Positions 25,785 to 33,420 of a stretch of 46,268 bases of DNA are shown piece after piece. The stretch covers positions 1 through 46,268 of the forward strand of contig JADCAS010000010.1 in assembly GCA_020401865.1 (NCBI GenBank). The letters are read 5' to 3'. The position numbers and the translations under genes are program-made. The notes beneath the pieces were generated by a model, which was not told the DNA's origin, ran no database searches, and saw nothing but the letters and a program-made list of their open reading frames with translations. How positions within the stretch are numbered: the stretch's first letter is position 1; every line of letters begins with the position of its first letter. This stretch comes from Phenylobacterium sp. (lineage in GTDB: Bacteria > Pseudomonadota > Alphaproteobacteria > Caulobacterales > Caulobacteraceae).

Positions 25785-26027
25785 TCAGTGGCCGCCGGAG
25801 ACTTCGTAGACGCCCGGCGCGCTGTCGCCATGGCCGTGGTCGAGGACGAACCGGCGGTCGCAGTAAGGGCAGTCCACCGTCCCGTCGACGCCAAGGTCCA
25901 GATAGACCCGGGGATGGCCCAGGGCCCCGCCAACGCCGTCGCAGGCCACGCGGTGGGCGTGGACCCGCACGATCTCCGGTTCGGGACCCGGGGCGGCGGG
26001 GGCGGGGGTGTCGGACTTGCGGGCCAT
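25785..26027 (-). CDS. zf-CHCC domain protein (NDUFS6-like)
   Basis: 80 residues. After a proline/alanine-rich N-terminus, the pattern is VACDGVGGALGHPRVYLDLG, then CPYCDRRFVLD. This is the zf-CHCC fold: one Cys, a His, and a CxxC pair binding zinc. The family includes the mitochondrial complex I accessory subunit NDUFS6, and alphaproteobacterial homologues are small stand-alone proteins. Its place just upstream of polA on the same strand suggests a shared transcript but not a shared function. The 104-bp gap at 26028-26131 is a divergent promoter region with the ABC ATPase gene. Confidence 0.85.
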   Translation of the reverse strand: MARKSDTPAPAAPGPEPEIVRVHAHRVACDGVGGALGHPRVYLDLGVDGTVDCPYCDRRFVLDHGHGDSAPGVYEVSGGH

Positions 26028-26131
26028 GGACGGGCTCTCCCTCGCCGGGAACGCTTGGCGGCGACCCGGGCAGGCTCTAGGTATGCGAGCCTGCCTTTCG
26101 TCGTCAATGCACCGGAGCCCCGGAGGTCGCC

Positions 26132-27082
26132 ATGAGCCTGCCCGACTACGCCATCGAGGCCCGGAACGTGGTCAAGACCTATGCGGCGACCAAGACCACG
26201 CCCCAGATTCAGGCCCTGAAGGGGATCGACCTCCAGGTCCCGCGCGGCTCGGTCTTCGGCCTTCTGGGTCCGAACGGAGCGGGGAAATCGACCTTCATCA
26301 ACATCCTGGCCGGCCTGGTGCGCAAGACCTCGGGATCGGTGCAGATCTGGGGCCGCGACATCGACGAGCGTCCCCGGGACGCCCGGGCCGCCATCGGCGT
26401 GGTGCCCCAGGAGATCGCCGCCGACCCCTTCTTCACACCCCGGGAATCCCTCGAGGTCCAGGCCGGCATGTACGGCGTGCCTCCGAAGGAGCGGCGCTCC
26501 ATGGAGCTCCTCACCGCCCTCGGCCTCGCCGACAAGGCCGAGGCCTATGTCCGCCAGCTGTCCGGCGGCATGAAGCGGCGCCTGATGGTGGCCAAGGCCA
26601 TGACCCACAACCCGCCCGTCCTGATCCTGGACGAACCCACCGCCGGGGTGGACGTGGAGCTGCGCCGCCAGCTCTGGCGCTATGTGGTCGAGCTGAACCA
26701 GAAGGGCGTGACCATCGTCCTGACCACCCACTACCTGGAAGAGGCGCAGGAGCTCTGCGACCGGATCGCCATCATCAACCGGGGCGAGGTGGTGGCCTGC
26801 GAGGCGACCGGCGACCTGCTCGGCCGGATCGACACCCGGGCGGTGGTGGTGACCCCGGAGATACCCGTCGAGGCGGCGCCGGCCCTTGGCGGCTTCGAGA
26901 CGCGCCTGCGCCCCGGCGGCGCCTTCGCGGTGACCTACCGGACAGGCGAATCCAGCGTCGAGCAGGTGCTCGCCGCCGTCCGGGCCGCAGGCCTATCCGT
27001 CCGCGACGTGGCGACCGAGGATCCCAGCCTCGAGGATGTCTTCGTCGCCCTGACCTACGGCGCCGCCGACCGCGCCGGCTGA
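26132..27082 (+). CDS. ABC transporter ATP-binding protein (DrrA / ABC-2 type)
   Basis: 316 residues. GLLGPNGAGKSTFIN is Walker A, VRQLSGGMKRRLMVAKA is the ABC signature, LILDEPTAGVD is Walker B with the D-loop, and LTTHYLEEAQELCDR is the switch. The C-terminal 80 residues form the DUF4162-like tail typical of DrrA-type exporters. An ABC-2 permease normally follows directly, but the next gene here is a small secreted protein and no permease is visible nearby. The permease must lie elsewhere, or the ATPase has another partner. The ATG is well placed after GGAGGTCGCC. Confidence 0.92.
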   Translation: MSLPDYAIEARNVVKTYAATKTTPQIQALKGIDLQVPRGSVFGLLGPNGAGKSTFINILAGLVRKTSGSVQIWGRDIDERPRDARAAIGVVPQEIAADPFFTPRESLEVQAGMYGVPPKERRSMELLTALGLADKAEAYVRQLSGGMKRRLMVAKAMTHNPPVLILDEPTAGVDVELRRQLWRYVVELNQKGVTIVLTTHYLEEAQELCDRIAIINRGEVVACEATGDLLGRIDTRAVVVTPEIPVEAAPALGGFETRLRPGGAFAVTYRTGESSVEQVLAAVRAAGLSVRDVATEDPSLEDVFVALTYGAADRAG

Positions 27083-27101
27083 CCCCCTGGAGACTGCCGT
27101 C

Positions 27102-27563
27102 ATGCTCAGAGCCGCCTTGTTCGCCGCCGCCCTGGCCGCCGCCTGCCCCGCAGCGGCGGCGGACCTCAACCGCATCGTCCTGAACGGCTCCGATGAGGCC
27201 CTGGGGGTGAACGCCGTCGCCGACGAGGGCGAGGGCGAGCCGCGCAGCACCGGCAGCTACGCCCTGCGGCTCTACAAGGCCGGCGACCCGTCCTTCCCCT
27301 TCGACGCCTTCCTGGCCGGGGCCATCCGCCCGCGGGACGGAACTCTTGAAGCCCTGAAGTTCGCGGACATAGACCGGGACGGCGCGCCCGAGATCCTGGT
27401 GGTCGCCCGGTCAGCCGGATCAGGGGGCTACCTGGCCGTGGACGCCTTCCGGTTCCACAAGGGGGTTCTGGCCCTGGCCGCGTCGAAGTCCGGCCTCGCC
27501 GCCGACGCCGACCCCGTCGCCGCCGTCGCAGAAGCCGCGAAGTCGCGCAGGGGCCGCAAATAG
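27102..27563 (+). CDS. PliI-like periplasmic protein (putative I-type lysozyme inhibitor)
   Basis: 153 residues with a clear signal peptide (AALFAAALAAACPAAAA). EPRSTGSYALRLYKAGDPSFP, then IRPRDGTLEALKFADIDRDG and VVARSAGSGGYLAVDAFRF, resemble the PliI family, whose members bind invertebrate-type lysozyme in the periplasm. The DIDRDGAPEILV segment also looks like a calcium-binding FG-GAP-type loop. The gene follows the ABC ATPase by 19 bp, so they are probably co-transcribed. The family call is made from remembered consensus and is moderately secure; inhibitor activity is inference. Confidence 0.6.
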   Translation: MLRAALFAAALAAACPAAAADLNRIVLNGSDEALGVNAVADEGEGEPRSTGSYALRLYKAGDPSFPFDAFLAGAIRPRDGTLEALKFADIDRDGAPEILVVARSAGSGGYLAVDAFRFHKGVLALAASKSGLAADADPVAAVAEAAKSRRGRK

Positions 27564-27566
27564 GCC

Positions 27567-28364
27567 TCAGCGGCCCTTGAAGACCGGCTTGCGCTTCTCG
27601 AAGAAGGCCTGGCGGGCTTCCTTGGCGTCCTCGCTGGCGAAGGCGATGCGGATGTTCGAGACCTCGTAGCGCAGCTGCACCTCGGGATCGGGGGTCTCGT
27701 AAGACTTGACCATGCCGCGCTTCAGAAGGCGCAGGGTGATGGGCGACCAGTCGCAAAGCGACTGGCAGTAAGACTGGAAACGCCCCTGGAAGTCGGCGTC
27801 GGCCACGGCCTCGCCCGCCAGGCCCCAGGCGACGGCCTCCTCGCCGGTCACCGTCCGGTTCTCCATCATGAAGCGCATGGCGCGCTCATAGCCCATGGCC
27901 TGCGGCAGGGTGATGGTCAGGCCCGCGTCGGGCGAGCCGCCGATCCGGGTATAGCCCGCCATCAGCCGCGCCGAATGGGCCACCAGGCGCACGTCGCAGG
28001 CCATGGCCAGGCCCAGGCCCGCGCCGACCGCTACCCCGTTGATCCCGCCCACCACCGGCTTGTCGCAGGCCTTGCGCAGGGTCAGGACGAACTGGCCGAC
28101 CCAGCCGATGTCGTCCAGCTGGGCGGCCTGGGGGCTCAGGGGGGTGTAGGGCTTGCCACCCGGCGTCAGGTCCAGGCCCGCACAGAAGGCGTCGCCCGTC
28201 CCCGTCAGGCCCACCACCCAGACATTGTCGTCGGCGGCGGCGGCGCGCACGGCCTCGATCACACCCCAGGCGAGCTCCAGGGAGATGGCGTTCTTCTTCT
28301 CGGGCCGGTTGAGGGTGATGTAGCGGACGTGGCCTTCGTCGCGGACGGTGACGATATCGCTCAA
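27567..28364 (-). CDS. Enoyl-CoA hydratase/isomerase family protein (crotonase fold)
   Basis: 265 residues with crotonase motifs: ITLNRPEKKNAIS, GTGDAFCAGLDL (oxyanion hole) and GINGVAVGAGLGLAMACD. Both glutamates of classical hydratases are missing: the GCELA position reads GLGLA, and YTRIGGSPDAGLT lacks the second. The Asp in SPDAG matches the catalytic Asp of PaaG-type isomerases, so isomerase or another crotonase activity is more likely than simple hydration. It lies 30 bp downstream of the kinase-like gene and closes a four-gene leftward operon. It is convergent with the PliI-like gene. Confidence 0.85.
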   Translation of the reverse strand: MSDIVTVRDEGHVRYITLNRPEKKNAISLELAWGVIEAVRAAAADDNVWVVGLTGTGDAFCAGLDLTPGGKPYTPLSPQAAQLDDIGWVGQFVLTLRKACDKPVVGGINGVAVGAGLGLAMACDVRLVAHSARLMAGYTRIGGSPDAGLTITLPQAMGYERAMRFMMENRTVTGEEAVAWGLAGEAVADADFQGRFQSYCQSLCDWSPITLRLLKRGMVKSYETPDPEVQLRYEVSNIRIAFASEDAKEARQAFFEKRKPVFKGR

Positions 28365-28394
28365 GGGAAGAACTCCGGGGTTCGGGGGCAGGGG

Positions 28395-29468
28395 TCAGTC
28401 CCTCAGGGCGCCGTGCTCGATCATGTGGTCGGCGGCGCTGCCCAGCATCTGGATGAACATGTCGTCGCCCCGCGCCGTGCGGGTCACGACCATGGCGGCG
28501 AAGAAGGCGGTCAGGAACAACAGGTAGGCGCCCTGGCCGTAGTGGCGGCGCAGGTCCTCGATGCCATAGCCGGTCACGCCATTGGCCCGGAGGGTGTCGA
28601 GGTAGAGGGCCAGGAGCTCGTCTTCGTGCGCCCGGCGCACGTCCCCCGGCAGGGCGCCGGCGAGGAAATAGGCGAGGTCCGTGGGTCCGGCGCCGTAGGC
28701 GAAGGACTGCCAGTCCAGCACCGTCACCGGATAGCCGCCGGCCGCGGTGGCGAACATCATGTTGTCAGGACGAAAATCGTTATGGGTCAGGCAGCGGGGG
28801 CCGTCATGCCTCTGACCCAGCCAGGAATAGCGGGTGGAGACCCAGTCCCCGACCTCGGTCCACTCCGGCTTCAGCCGTTCGGCGTAGCGGTCCTTGAAGC
28901 CCATCCAGAGCATGGCCACGGCGTCGTCGCCGACCGAGCTGGAAGGCGCGGCCTTCGATCCGGAGACCCAGGGCAGGTCGTCGAGGCCGTCATCGCCCCA
29001 GTGGGAGGCGTGCAGCCGCCCCGCCTCCACCGTGACGAGGCGGGCCTGGTCGAGGGTGACCCCGCGCAGCTGGTCGCCCTGCTCGGCGGGCGCCAGGTCC
29101 TCCATCATCAGGACGAAGTTGTGGCTCGCCTCGTCCACGTCGGTGAACCAGCAGCGGGGCGTGTGGATCAGGGCCTTGGGCGCCAGATTCTGGTAGAAGC
29201 GCACCTCGCGCAGATAGTTGCCCAGGGCCACGCCGGTCGCGCGGCTCTCCGCCCCCGCCGCCGGGAACTTGCCCACCAGGGAGTCCGGCGCGCCCTCGCC
29301 CCGCCGGGCATAGTCGAGGGTGAAGCGGACGCTGTCGCCGATCTGGCCCGTCCCCACCTGGCGGGCGGTGAAGCTGCGCACCTCGGCGTCCACCTCGCCC
29401 TCGGCGAGGACGGCGGTCAGCCAGGCGGCGTCGATGTCGCCGGGTTCACGGATGTCGGGACGAGTCAT
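28395..29468 (-). CDS. APH-family phosphotransferase (ecdysteroid-kinase / DUF1679-like)
   Basis: 357 residues. The kinase-like core has LVGKFPAAGAESR (lysine), LTHNDFRPDNMMF (catalytic loop with HxDxxxxN) and VTVLDWQSFAYG (metal Asp). These mark the aminoglycoside-phosphotransferase superfamily. The CHK/ecdysteroid-kinase-like branch is frequent beside acyl-CoA and steroid catabolic genes in alphaproteobacteria and mycobacteria, where it probably phosphorylates a small hydroxylated substrate. Its ATG overlaps the stop of the NTF2-like gene in an ATGA. The substrate is unknown; antibiotic resistance should not be inferred. Confidence 0.85.
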   Translation of the reverse strand: MTRPDIREPGDIDAAWLTAVLAEGEVDAEVRSFTARQVGTGQIGDSVRFTLDYARRGEGAPDSLVGKFPAAGAESRATGVALGNYLREVRFYQNLAPKALIHTPRCWFTDVDEASHNFVLMMEDLAPAEQGDQLRGVTLDQARLVTVEAGRLHASHWGDDGLDDLPWVSGSKAAPSSSVGDDAVAMLWMGFKDRYAERLKPEWTEVGDWVSTRYSWLGQRHDGPRCLTHNDFRPDNMMFATAAGGYPVTVLDWQSFAYGAGPTDLAYFLAGALPGDVRRAHEDELLALYLDTLRANGVTGYGIEDLRRHYGQGAYLLFLTAFFAAMVVTRTARGDDMFIQMLGSAADHMIEHGALRD

Positions 29469-29824
29469 GGAAGCGGGTGCACGTAGACTTCGTTGTGGGC
29501 GATGCGGTCGCCGTCGAGGATGACGAGGTCGAACCCGCGCATCCGCCCCAGGGACCCGCCCTCGCCCATCTCGCAGTACCAGCGACCACAGAAGCCGCCG
29601 GGAATCCGCCAGACCTCGTCCGGCGTGTAGGTCATGGGCGGCGTGGCGGCGAACAACCCCGTCAGGTAGGCCCGCAGGGCGTCATTGCCCTTCAGACCCG
29701 CCGCCGTCTGGGGGTCATGATAGGTGCAGTCCTGGGCGTAGAAGCCGCACAGGCGGTCGACGTCCTTGTCGGTCCAGGCCTTCAGCCAGTCGGCGTTGTA
29801 GGCGGCGATGTCGGTCACGCTCAT
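29465..29824 (-). CDS. SnoaL/NTF2-like polyketide-cyclase-fold protein
   Basis: 119 residues: YNADWLKAWTDKDVDRLCGFYAQDCTYHDP at the N-terminus, an RAYLTGLFAATPPM helix and beta strands ending EVYVHPLP. This is the NTF2-like cone fold. Members act as cyclases, isomerases or ligand binders. ATGA overlaps on both sides couple it to the FAD monooxygenase before it and the kinase-like gene after it. In such an operon it may reshape the oxidised product, which is inference. Confidence 0.82.
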   Translation of the reverse strand: MSVTDIAAYNADWLKAWTDKDVDRLCGFYAQDCTYHDPQTAAGLKGNDALRAYLTGLFAATPPMTYTPDEVWRIPGGFCGRWYCEMGEGGSLGRMRGFDLVILDGDRIAHNEVYVHPLP

Positions 29825-31080
29825 GCGGCGGCCGCCGAAGGACCCAGGACGCGCGCCCGGTGGGCCTCGGTGAAGAGTTCGGCGGGGACGGTCTCTGGCC
29901 CGGCCATGACGGCGAAGGCGTGGGCCTTCAGGCCCGGGTCGGCCAGGGCCCGGTCGTGCAGGTCCTTGCGGCGCGCAGCGGCCTCGGGGCCGAACTCCAT
30001 GTCCAAGGCCGCCTGGATCCGGGCGGCGAAGCGGAGGCGCCGCATGCGCTCGGCCCGCTCGACGGCGTAGGACGAGAAGTCGGGAACCCGGCCGGCAGGG
30101 ACGGACTTCAAAAGGTCCGTTACGATCCGCACGTCCCGGTAGGTGATGGACATGCCGAGGCCGATGATGGGGTCGTTCCACCCCGCGGCGTCCCCCACCA
30201 GGACCGCGCCCATGGCGAACGGCCGGTCCGTCCAGGAATCGGCGTTGATGAAGGCGCCCACCGGCCCGGCGGGGCGCCCGGCCACCAGGCGCGCATTGGC
30301 CGGGCTGCAGGAGACCGCAAAGGCGTCCAGGAACCGGCGCGCGCCGTCCGGACCCTGGAAGCGCCGGGCCTGGTCCAGGGGGAAGCCGCCATAGACGCGC
30401 ACCCGACCCTGCCCTTGCGGGAAGGCCAGAAAGCCGAAATCACCCTCCGTGCCGATGGCCTGGGTGTCCTCCGGCCAGCCCTCCACCCCTTCGACCAGAA
30501 GGCCGGCGAACCAGTGGTGCGGCGCATCCTGGTGAAGGGTGATGCCCGCCGCCTCCCGCACCATCGAGGTCCGGCCATCGGCGCCCACCACCAGGGGCGC
30601 GCGGGCCAGGAAGGTCTCGCCGGCGTCCTCGAAGATCACGCAGGGGTCCGTCCCGGTCCGGACGCGGGTCACCGCCACGCCCCGGCGGGCGTCGGCGCCG
30701 GCGGCCTTCGCCGCGTCGAACAGGGCCTGGCAGTGGTCGGGATGGCGCAGGCAGAGCGGGCCCGGTACGCCGGGAGCGAAGATGTCCAGGGGCAGGGGCG
30801 AGGCCTCCGCCGCCTTCGGGGACAGGGTCTCGTCGTAGGTGACGTGGCGGCTGAGGTGATGGGCCCCCGCCGCCATGAGCAGATCATAAAGGCCTAGGGT
30901 CCGGGTCTCGACCACCCCCCAGGGGGCGATCCACTCCCCGCGGACCCGGTCGACATAGGCCTCGGTCTGTTCAAGCAGCAGCACCCGGCTCCCGGCGCGG
31001 GCCATGACGGTCGACAGCGCTCCGCCGCCGATCCCGCCGCCCACCACGATGAGGTCGTAGTCCCGAAGCTCCCTGGCCAT
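29821..31080 (-). CDS. FAD-dependent aromatic-hydroxylase-type monooxygenase
   Basis: 419 residues from the ATG at 31080, which has GGAGG 6 nt upstream. LIVVGGGIGGGALSTVMARAG is the FAD Rossmann motif, VVGADGRTSMVRE the DG motif, and AVLVGDAAGWNDPIIGLGMS the GD motif of group A flavin monooxygenases. It should hydroxylate an aromatic or polycyclic substrate using NAD(P)H and oxygen. It heads a leftward operon with NTF2-like, kinase-like and crotonase genes. The 116-bp gap at 31081-31196 should hold its promoter and the aroQ terminator. Confidence 0.9.
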   Translation of the reverse strand: MARELRDYDLIVVGGGIGGGALSTVMARAGSRVLLLEQTEAYVDRVRGEWIAPWGVVETRTLGLYDLLMAAGAHHLSRHVTYDETLSPKAAEASPLPLDIFAPGVPGPLCLRHPDHCQALFDAAKAAGADARRGVAVTRVRTGTDPCVIFEDAGETFLARAPLVVGADGRTSMVREAAGITLHQDAPHHWFAGLLVEGVEGWPEDTQAIGTEGDFGFLAFPQGQGRVRVYGGFPLDQARRFQGPDGARRFLDAFAVSCSPANARLVAGRPAGPVGAFINADSWTDRPFAMGAVLVGDAAGWNDPIIGLGMSITYRDVRIVTDLLKSVPAGRVPDFSSYAVERAERMRRLRFAARIQAALDMEFGPEAAARRKDLHDRALADPGLKAHAFAVMAGPETVPAELFTEAHRARVLGPSAAAA

Positions 31081-31196
31081 GACGCGCCTCCGGTCCGCGC
31101 GGTCTGCGCCGCGTCGTTTCACAGGCCGGCATATGACGGCGGACGGGCGCGCGTTGCAAGGCCTCCGCAGGGACGCCCGGAAGGCTTCGACCGGCC

Positions 31197-31649
31197 TCAG
31201 GCCTCTCCGGCCAGGGCGAGGGCGATGTAGTCGAGGGCCAGGACATAGCCCTGCACCCCCAGGCCGGCGATCACCCCGGTGACCCCGGCGCTCATGATGG
31301 AATGGCCGCGCCAGTCGGCCTCCGCCATGCGCTTGTGGATGTTGGAGATGTGCACCTCCACCACCGGGCCTTCGCACATCTTCAGGGCGTCCAGAACGGG
31401 GGCGGAGAAGTGGCTGAAGCCCGCCGGGTTGATCACCAGGCCAGCGTCCTTCCGGGCCGCCTGGATCCAGTCGATCATCTCGTACTCGCGGTTGGTCTGC
31501 CGGAAGTCCAGGTCAAAGCCATGCCGGCCCGCCGCCGCGCGGCACAGGGCCTCGACATCGGCCAGGGTGCGCGAGCCGTAGAGATGCGGCTCCCTCTGGC
31601 CCAGCAGGTTCAGGTTCGGACCGTTCAGCACATGGACCCGGCGGCTCAT
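31197..31649 (-). CDS. aroQ: Type II 3-dehydroquinate dehydratase
   Basis: 150 residues. HVLNGPNLNLLGQREPHLYG carries the catalytic Arg and Tyr. NPAGFSHFSAPVLDAL carries the Asn and His; EVHISNIHKR carries the second His and Arg. All active-site residues of type II dehydroquinases are kept, although the usual NHEGELID segment reads NREYEMID and NPGAYTH reads NPAGFSH, so this is a divergent member. It converts 3-dehydroquinate to 3-dehydroshikimate, in the shikimate pathway or in quinate breakdown. accBC, the usual alphaproteobacterial neighbour, is absent here; upstream is the GNAT fragment at the island edge. GGGAGG precedes the ATG. Confidence 0.85.
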   Translation of the reverse strand: MSRRVHVLNGPNLNLLGQREPHLYGSRTLADVEALCRAAAGRHGFDLDFRQTNREYEMIDWIQAARKDAGLVINPAGFSHFSAPVLDALKMCEGPVVEVHISNIHKRMAEADWRGHSIMSAGVTGVIAGLGVQGYVLALDYIALALAGEA

Positions 31650-31685
31650 GGCGCCCTCCCGCGACAGACGCCGCCCGCGGGGGGA

Positions 31686-32003
31686 CGGCGAGAAGGCCTT
31701 AACCCCTTGCGGGGCGGATGTGAACCGGGGGCGCGGTCAGGCCCCGAAGGCCGGGTGGAAACGGAACCGGCCGGACGGGATGTCGCCCGCCAGGGCCAGG
31801 ACCATGAAAGACTCCGCCGGCTCGGCCTCCGGCGCGCGCTCTGGAGCCGGCAGGAAGCCATGCCGGGGAGAGTAGCCGGGATCGCCTGTCAGGATGCAGC
31901 CTCGCGCGCCCTGGTCCGAAAGCCAGCGCCTGGCCTCGGCGATGAGGGCGCCGCCGACACCCTGCCTCTGCAGCGCCGGCTCTGCGGTGATGGGGCCAAG
32001 TCC
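31686..32003. repeat. Left direct repeat flanking the catabolic island
   Basis: About 318 bp repeated at 45882-46198. From 31737 to 32003 the two copies align without a gap, with 13 mismatches in 267 bp. Eleven of these lie before 31871; 31871-31987 is identical; two follow. The remaining part, next to aroQ, matches less perfectly and has a 1-bp indel. The block holds the GNAT 3' end and a CCCC-GCAA-GGGG minus-strand hairpin (31703-31714) that may be the GNAT terminator. Confidence 0.9.
31737..32003 (-). pseudogene. GNAT acetyltransferase gene, truncated 3' fragment
   Basis: Encodes the C-terminal 88 residues of a GNAT N-acetyltransferase: PALQRQGVGGALIAEARRWL with the acetyl-CoA-binding Q/RxxGxG/A loop, then GARGCILTGDPGYSPRHGFLPA and FRFHPAFGA. 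Homology to the right-hand copy stops at 32003. The open frame continues to an ATG at 32021, but those codons are island sequence. The N-terminal half of the acetyltransferase is missing, so it should be inactive. Confidence 0.85.
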
Positions 32004-32057
32004 TTTCCGTTTGGCAATCATGGCAAGAGGGGATCAGCCAGATGGCCCTCGCGAAGA

Positions 32058-33419
32058 TCACGCGGCCAACACTTCGAGCGCCGCACGATCTCCTGCGGCG
32101 ATAGCCCCCTCGACATAGCCGCACCAGTCGGTCGCCGACTCCGTCCCGGCGAAATGAATACGTCCGACGGGCTGGCGTAGCGACGACGCCGAGGCGTTCA
32201 GAAGGCCTGGGGGCGCGAAGCCGCCGTAGCAGCCCCGCGACCACTGTTCGCGGGTCCAGTCCTGCTCAATGCAATCAATGGGCGCCTCAGCCTCTGGGCC
32301 GAACAGCTGCGCGAGCGTGCGCACCGCTTCCATGCGCCGGGCCTGGGCGCCCCGCGCCGTCCAGATGCGAGCGTGAAGCGCGTCGAAGAAACCGACGATC
32401 ACCCCGATTGACTGACCCGGTGGCGAGACGTCGAAGCACGGCCCGAACGGCGCATCATCCGCCATCCAGAAACCGTTGAAGCCCTGATCGCGCCAGAACG
32501 GGCGCTCATACGCCAGCCAGATCTTGATGACGCTGCCCATCGCCATGCGACGACACAGCAAGTCGCGGGCATGCGGCATCATGGGCTCGAACTGAATCTC
32601 GCCCGCCAGCGTCGGTGGTATGGCGACGATGCAGTATCGTGACCGCACGTCCCCGCCCTCGGCGAGGACTCGAACGCCATGCTCGTCCTGGATGATCGCG
32701 CGCACCGGAGAGCTAAGACGGATGAGGCCATCGAGTTCTCGCGCGATCTTCTGCGGCGCCTGCGCGAGACCGCCTTCGACCGCGAAATTCTGCGCGCCGC
32801 CCGCGCCGGCAGACAAAAGCACGTCGGCGCCGCCCCCCGAAGCCAGATAAAATGCGAAAAATCGCATGGAGACGTCTTCAGGCTCGGCGCAAAGCAATGA
32901 GCGAACCTGGAACACAATCGCCGCACGCGCTGAAGCGGTCCGCGCATGGCGGTCGAGCCATGCCGCGACACTCCAGCCGTCCAACGCGTGCAAGCTCGGC
33001 GATTCCTGCATGTCCGTGAGACTGCGCCCCGCCGCGTAACCCCTGATCTGGCCCATCAGACGCAGATACTCGAGACCGCCGAAGAGACCGAGAACCTCTT
33101 CAGCGCTCTCGCCCCTTCCTGATCGCTGTCGGCCGCTCAACCGAATGACGTTGCGTCCCTCGAGATGCGTCGGGTAGGTGCGCAGCCCGTACGTCTCGGC
33201 CGCCTGCAGAAGTCGAGTTTGCGTGGGGCCGATCCACATGCCGCCGAGATCGACATCGATGCCGGCGAGACGACCGAGCTTGAGTCGCCCGCCGACCCGC
33301 TCGCGCGCCTCGAGAACACGGACCGACCGGCCGCCCTCACGCAGGCGCTTCGCGGCCGTCAAGCCGGACATGCCAGCGCCGATGATCGCCACGTCGATCA
33401 GATCGTCAGGTTTCGCCAT
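32058..33419 (-). CDS. Flavin monoamine oxidase-family protein
   Basis: 453 residues. VAIIGAGMSGLTAAKRL is the FAD dinucleotide motif, EARERVGGRLK the second flavin motif, and IHFAGTESATDWCGYVEGAI the C-terminal FAD motif of the MAO/polyamine-oxidase family. The lysine in GSVIKIWLAY matches the conserved Lys near N5 of the flavin. It would oxidise a primary or secondary amine to an imine, then aldehyde plus ammonia. No signal peptide. The start codon is 1 bp from the stop of the upstream gamma-glutamyltransferase-family gene, so they form one operon. Confidence 0.9.
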   Translation of the reverse strand: MAKPDDLIDVAIIGAGMSGLTAAKRLREGGRSVRVLEARERVGGRLKLGRLAGIDVDLGGMWIGPTQTRLLQAAETYGLRTYPTHLEGRNVIRLSGRQRSGRGESAEEVLGLFGGLEYLRLMGQIRGYAAGRSLTDMQESPSLHALDGWSVAAWLDRHARTASARAAIVFQVRSLLCAEPEDVSMRFFAFYLASGGGADVLLSAGAGGAQNFAVEGGLAQAPQKIARELDGLIRLSSPVRAIIQDEHGVRVLAEGGDVRSRYCIVAIPPTLAGEIQFEPMMPHARDLLCRRMAMGSVIKIWLAYERPFWRDQGFNGFWMADDAPFGPCFDVSPPGQSIGVIVGFFDALHARIWTARGAQARRMEAVRTLAQLFGPEAEAPIDCIEQDWTREQWSRGCYGGFAPPGLLNASASSLRQPVGRIHFAGTESATDWCGYVEGAIAAGDRAALEVLAA

Positions 33420-33420
33420 A

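Noticed and set aside
27102..27563. FG-GAP/integrin-like repeat protein
   Set aside because: Only one DxDxDG-type loop is present, and the surrounding blocks fit PliI better.
31699..32244. 181-residue minus-strand frame across the left GNAT repeat and island edge
   Set aside because: It is a shifted frame of the GNAT fragment and the amine-oxidase gene. The true GNAT frame is 31737-32003. The frame at 45837-46205 is the matching shadow on the right.
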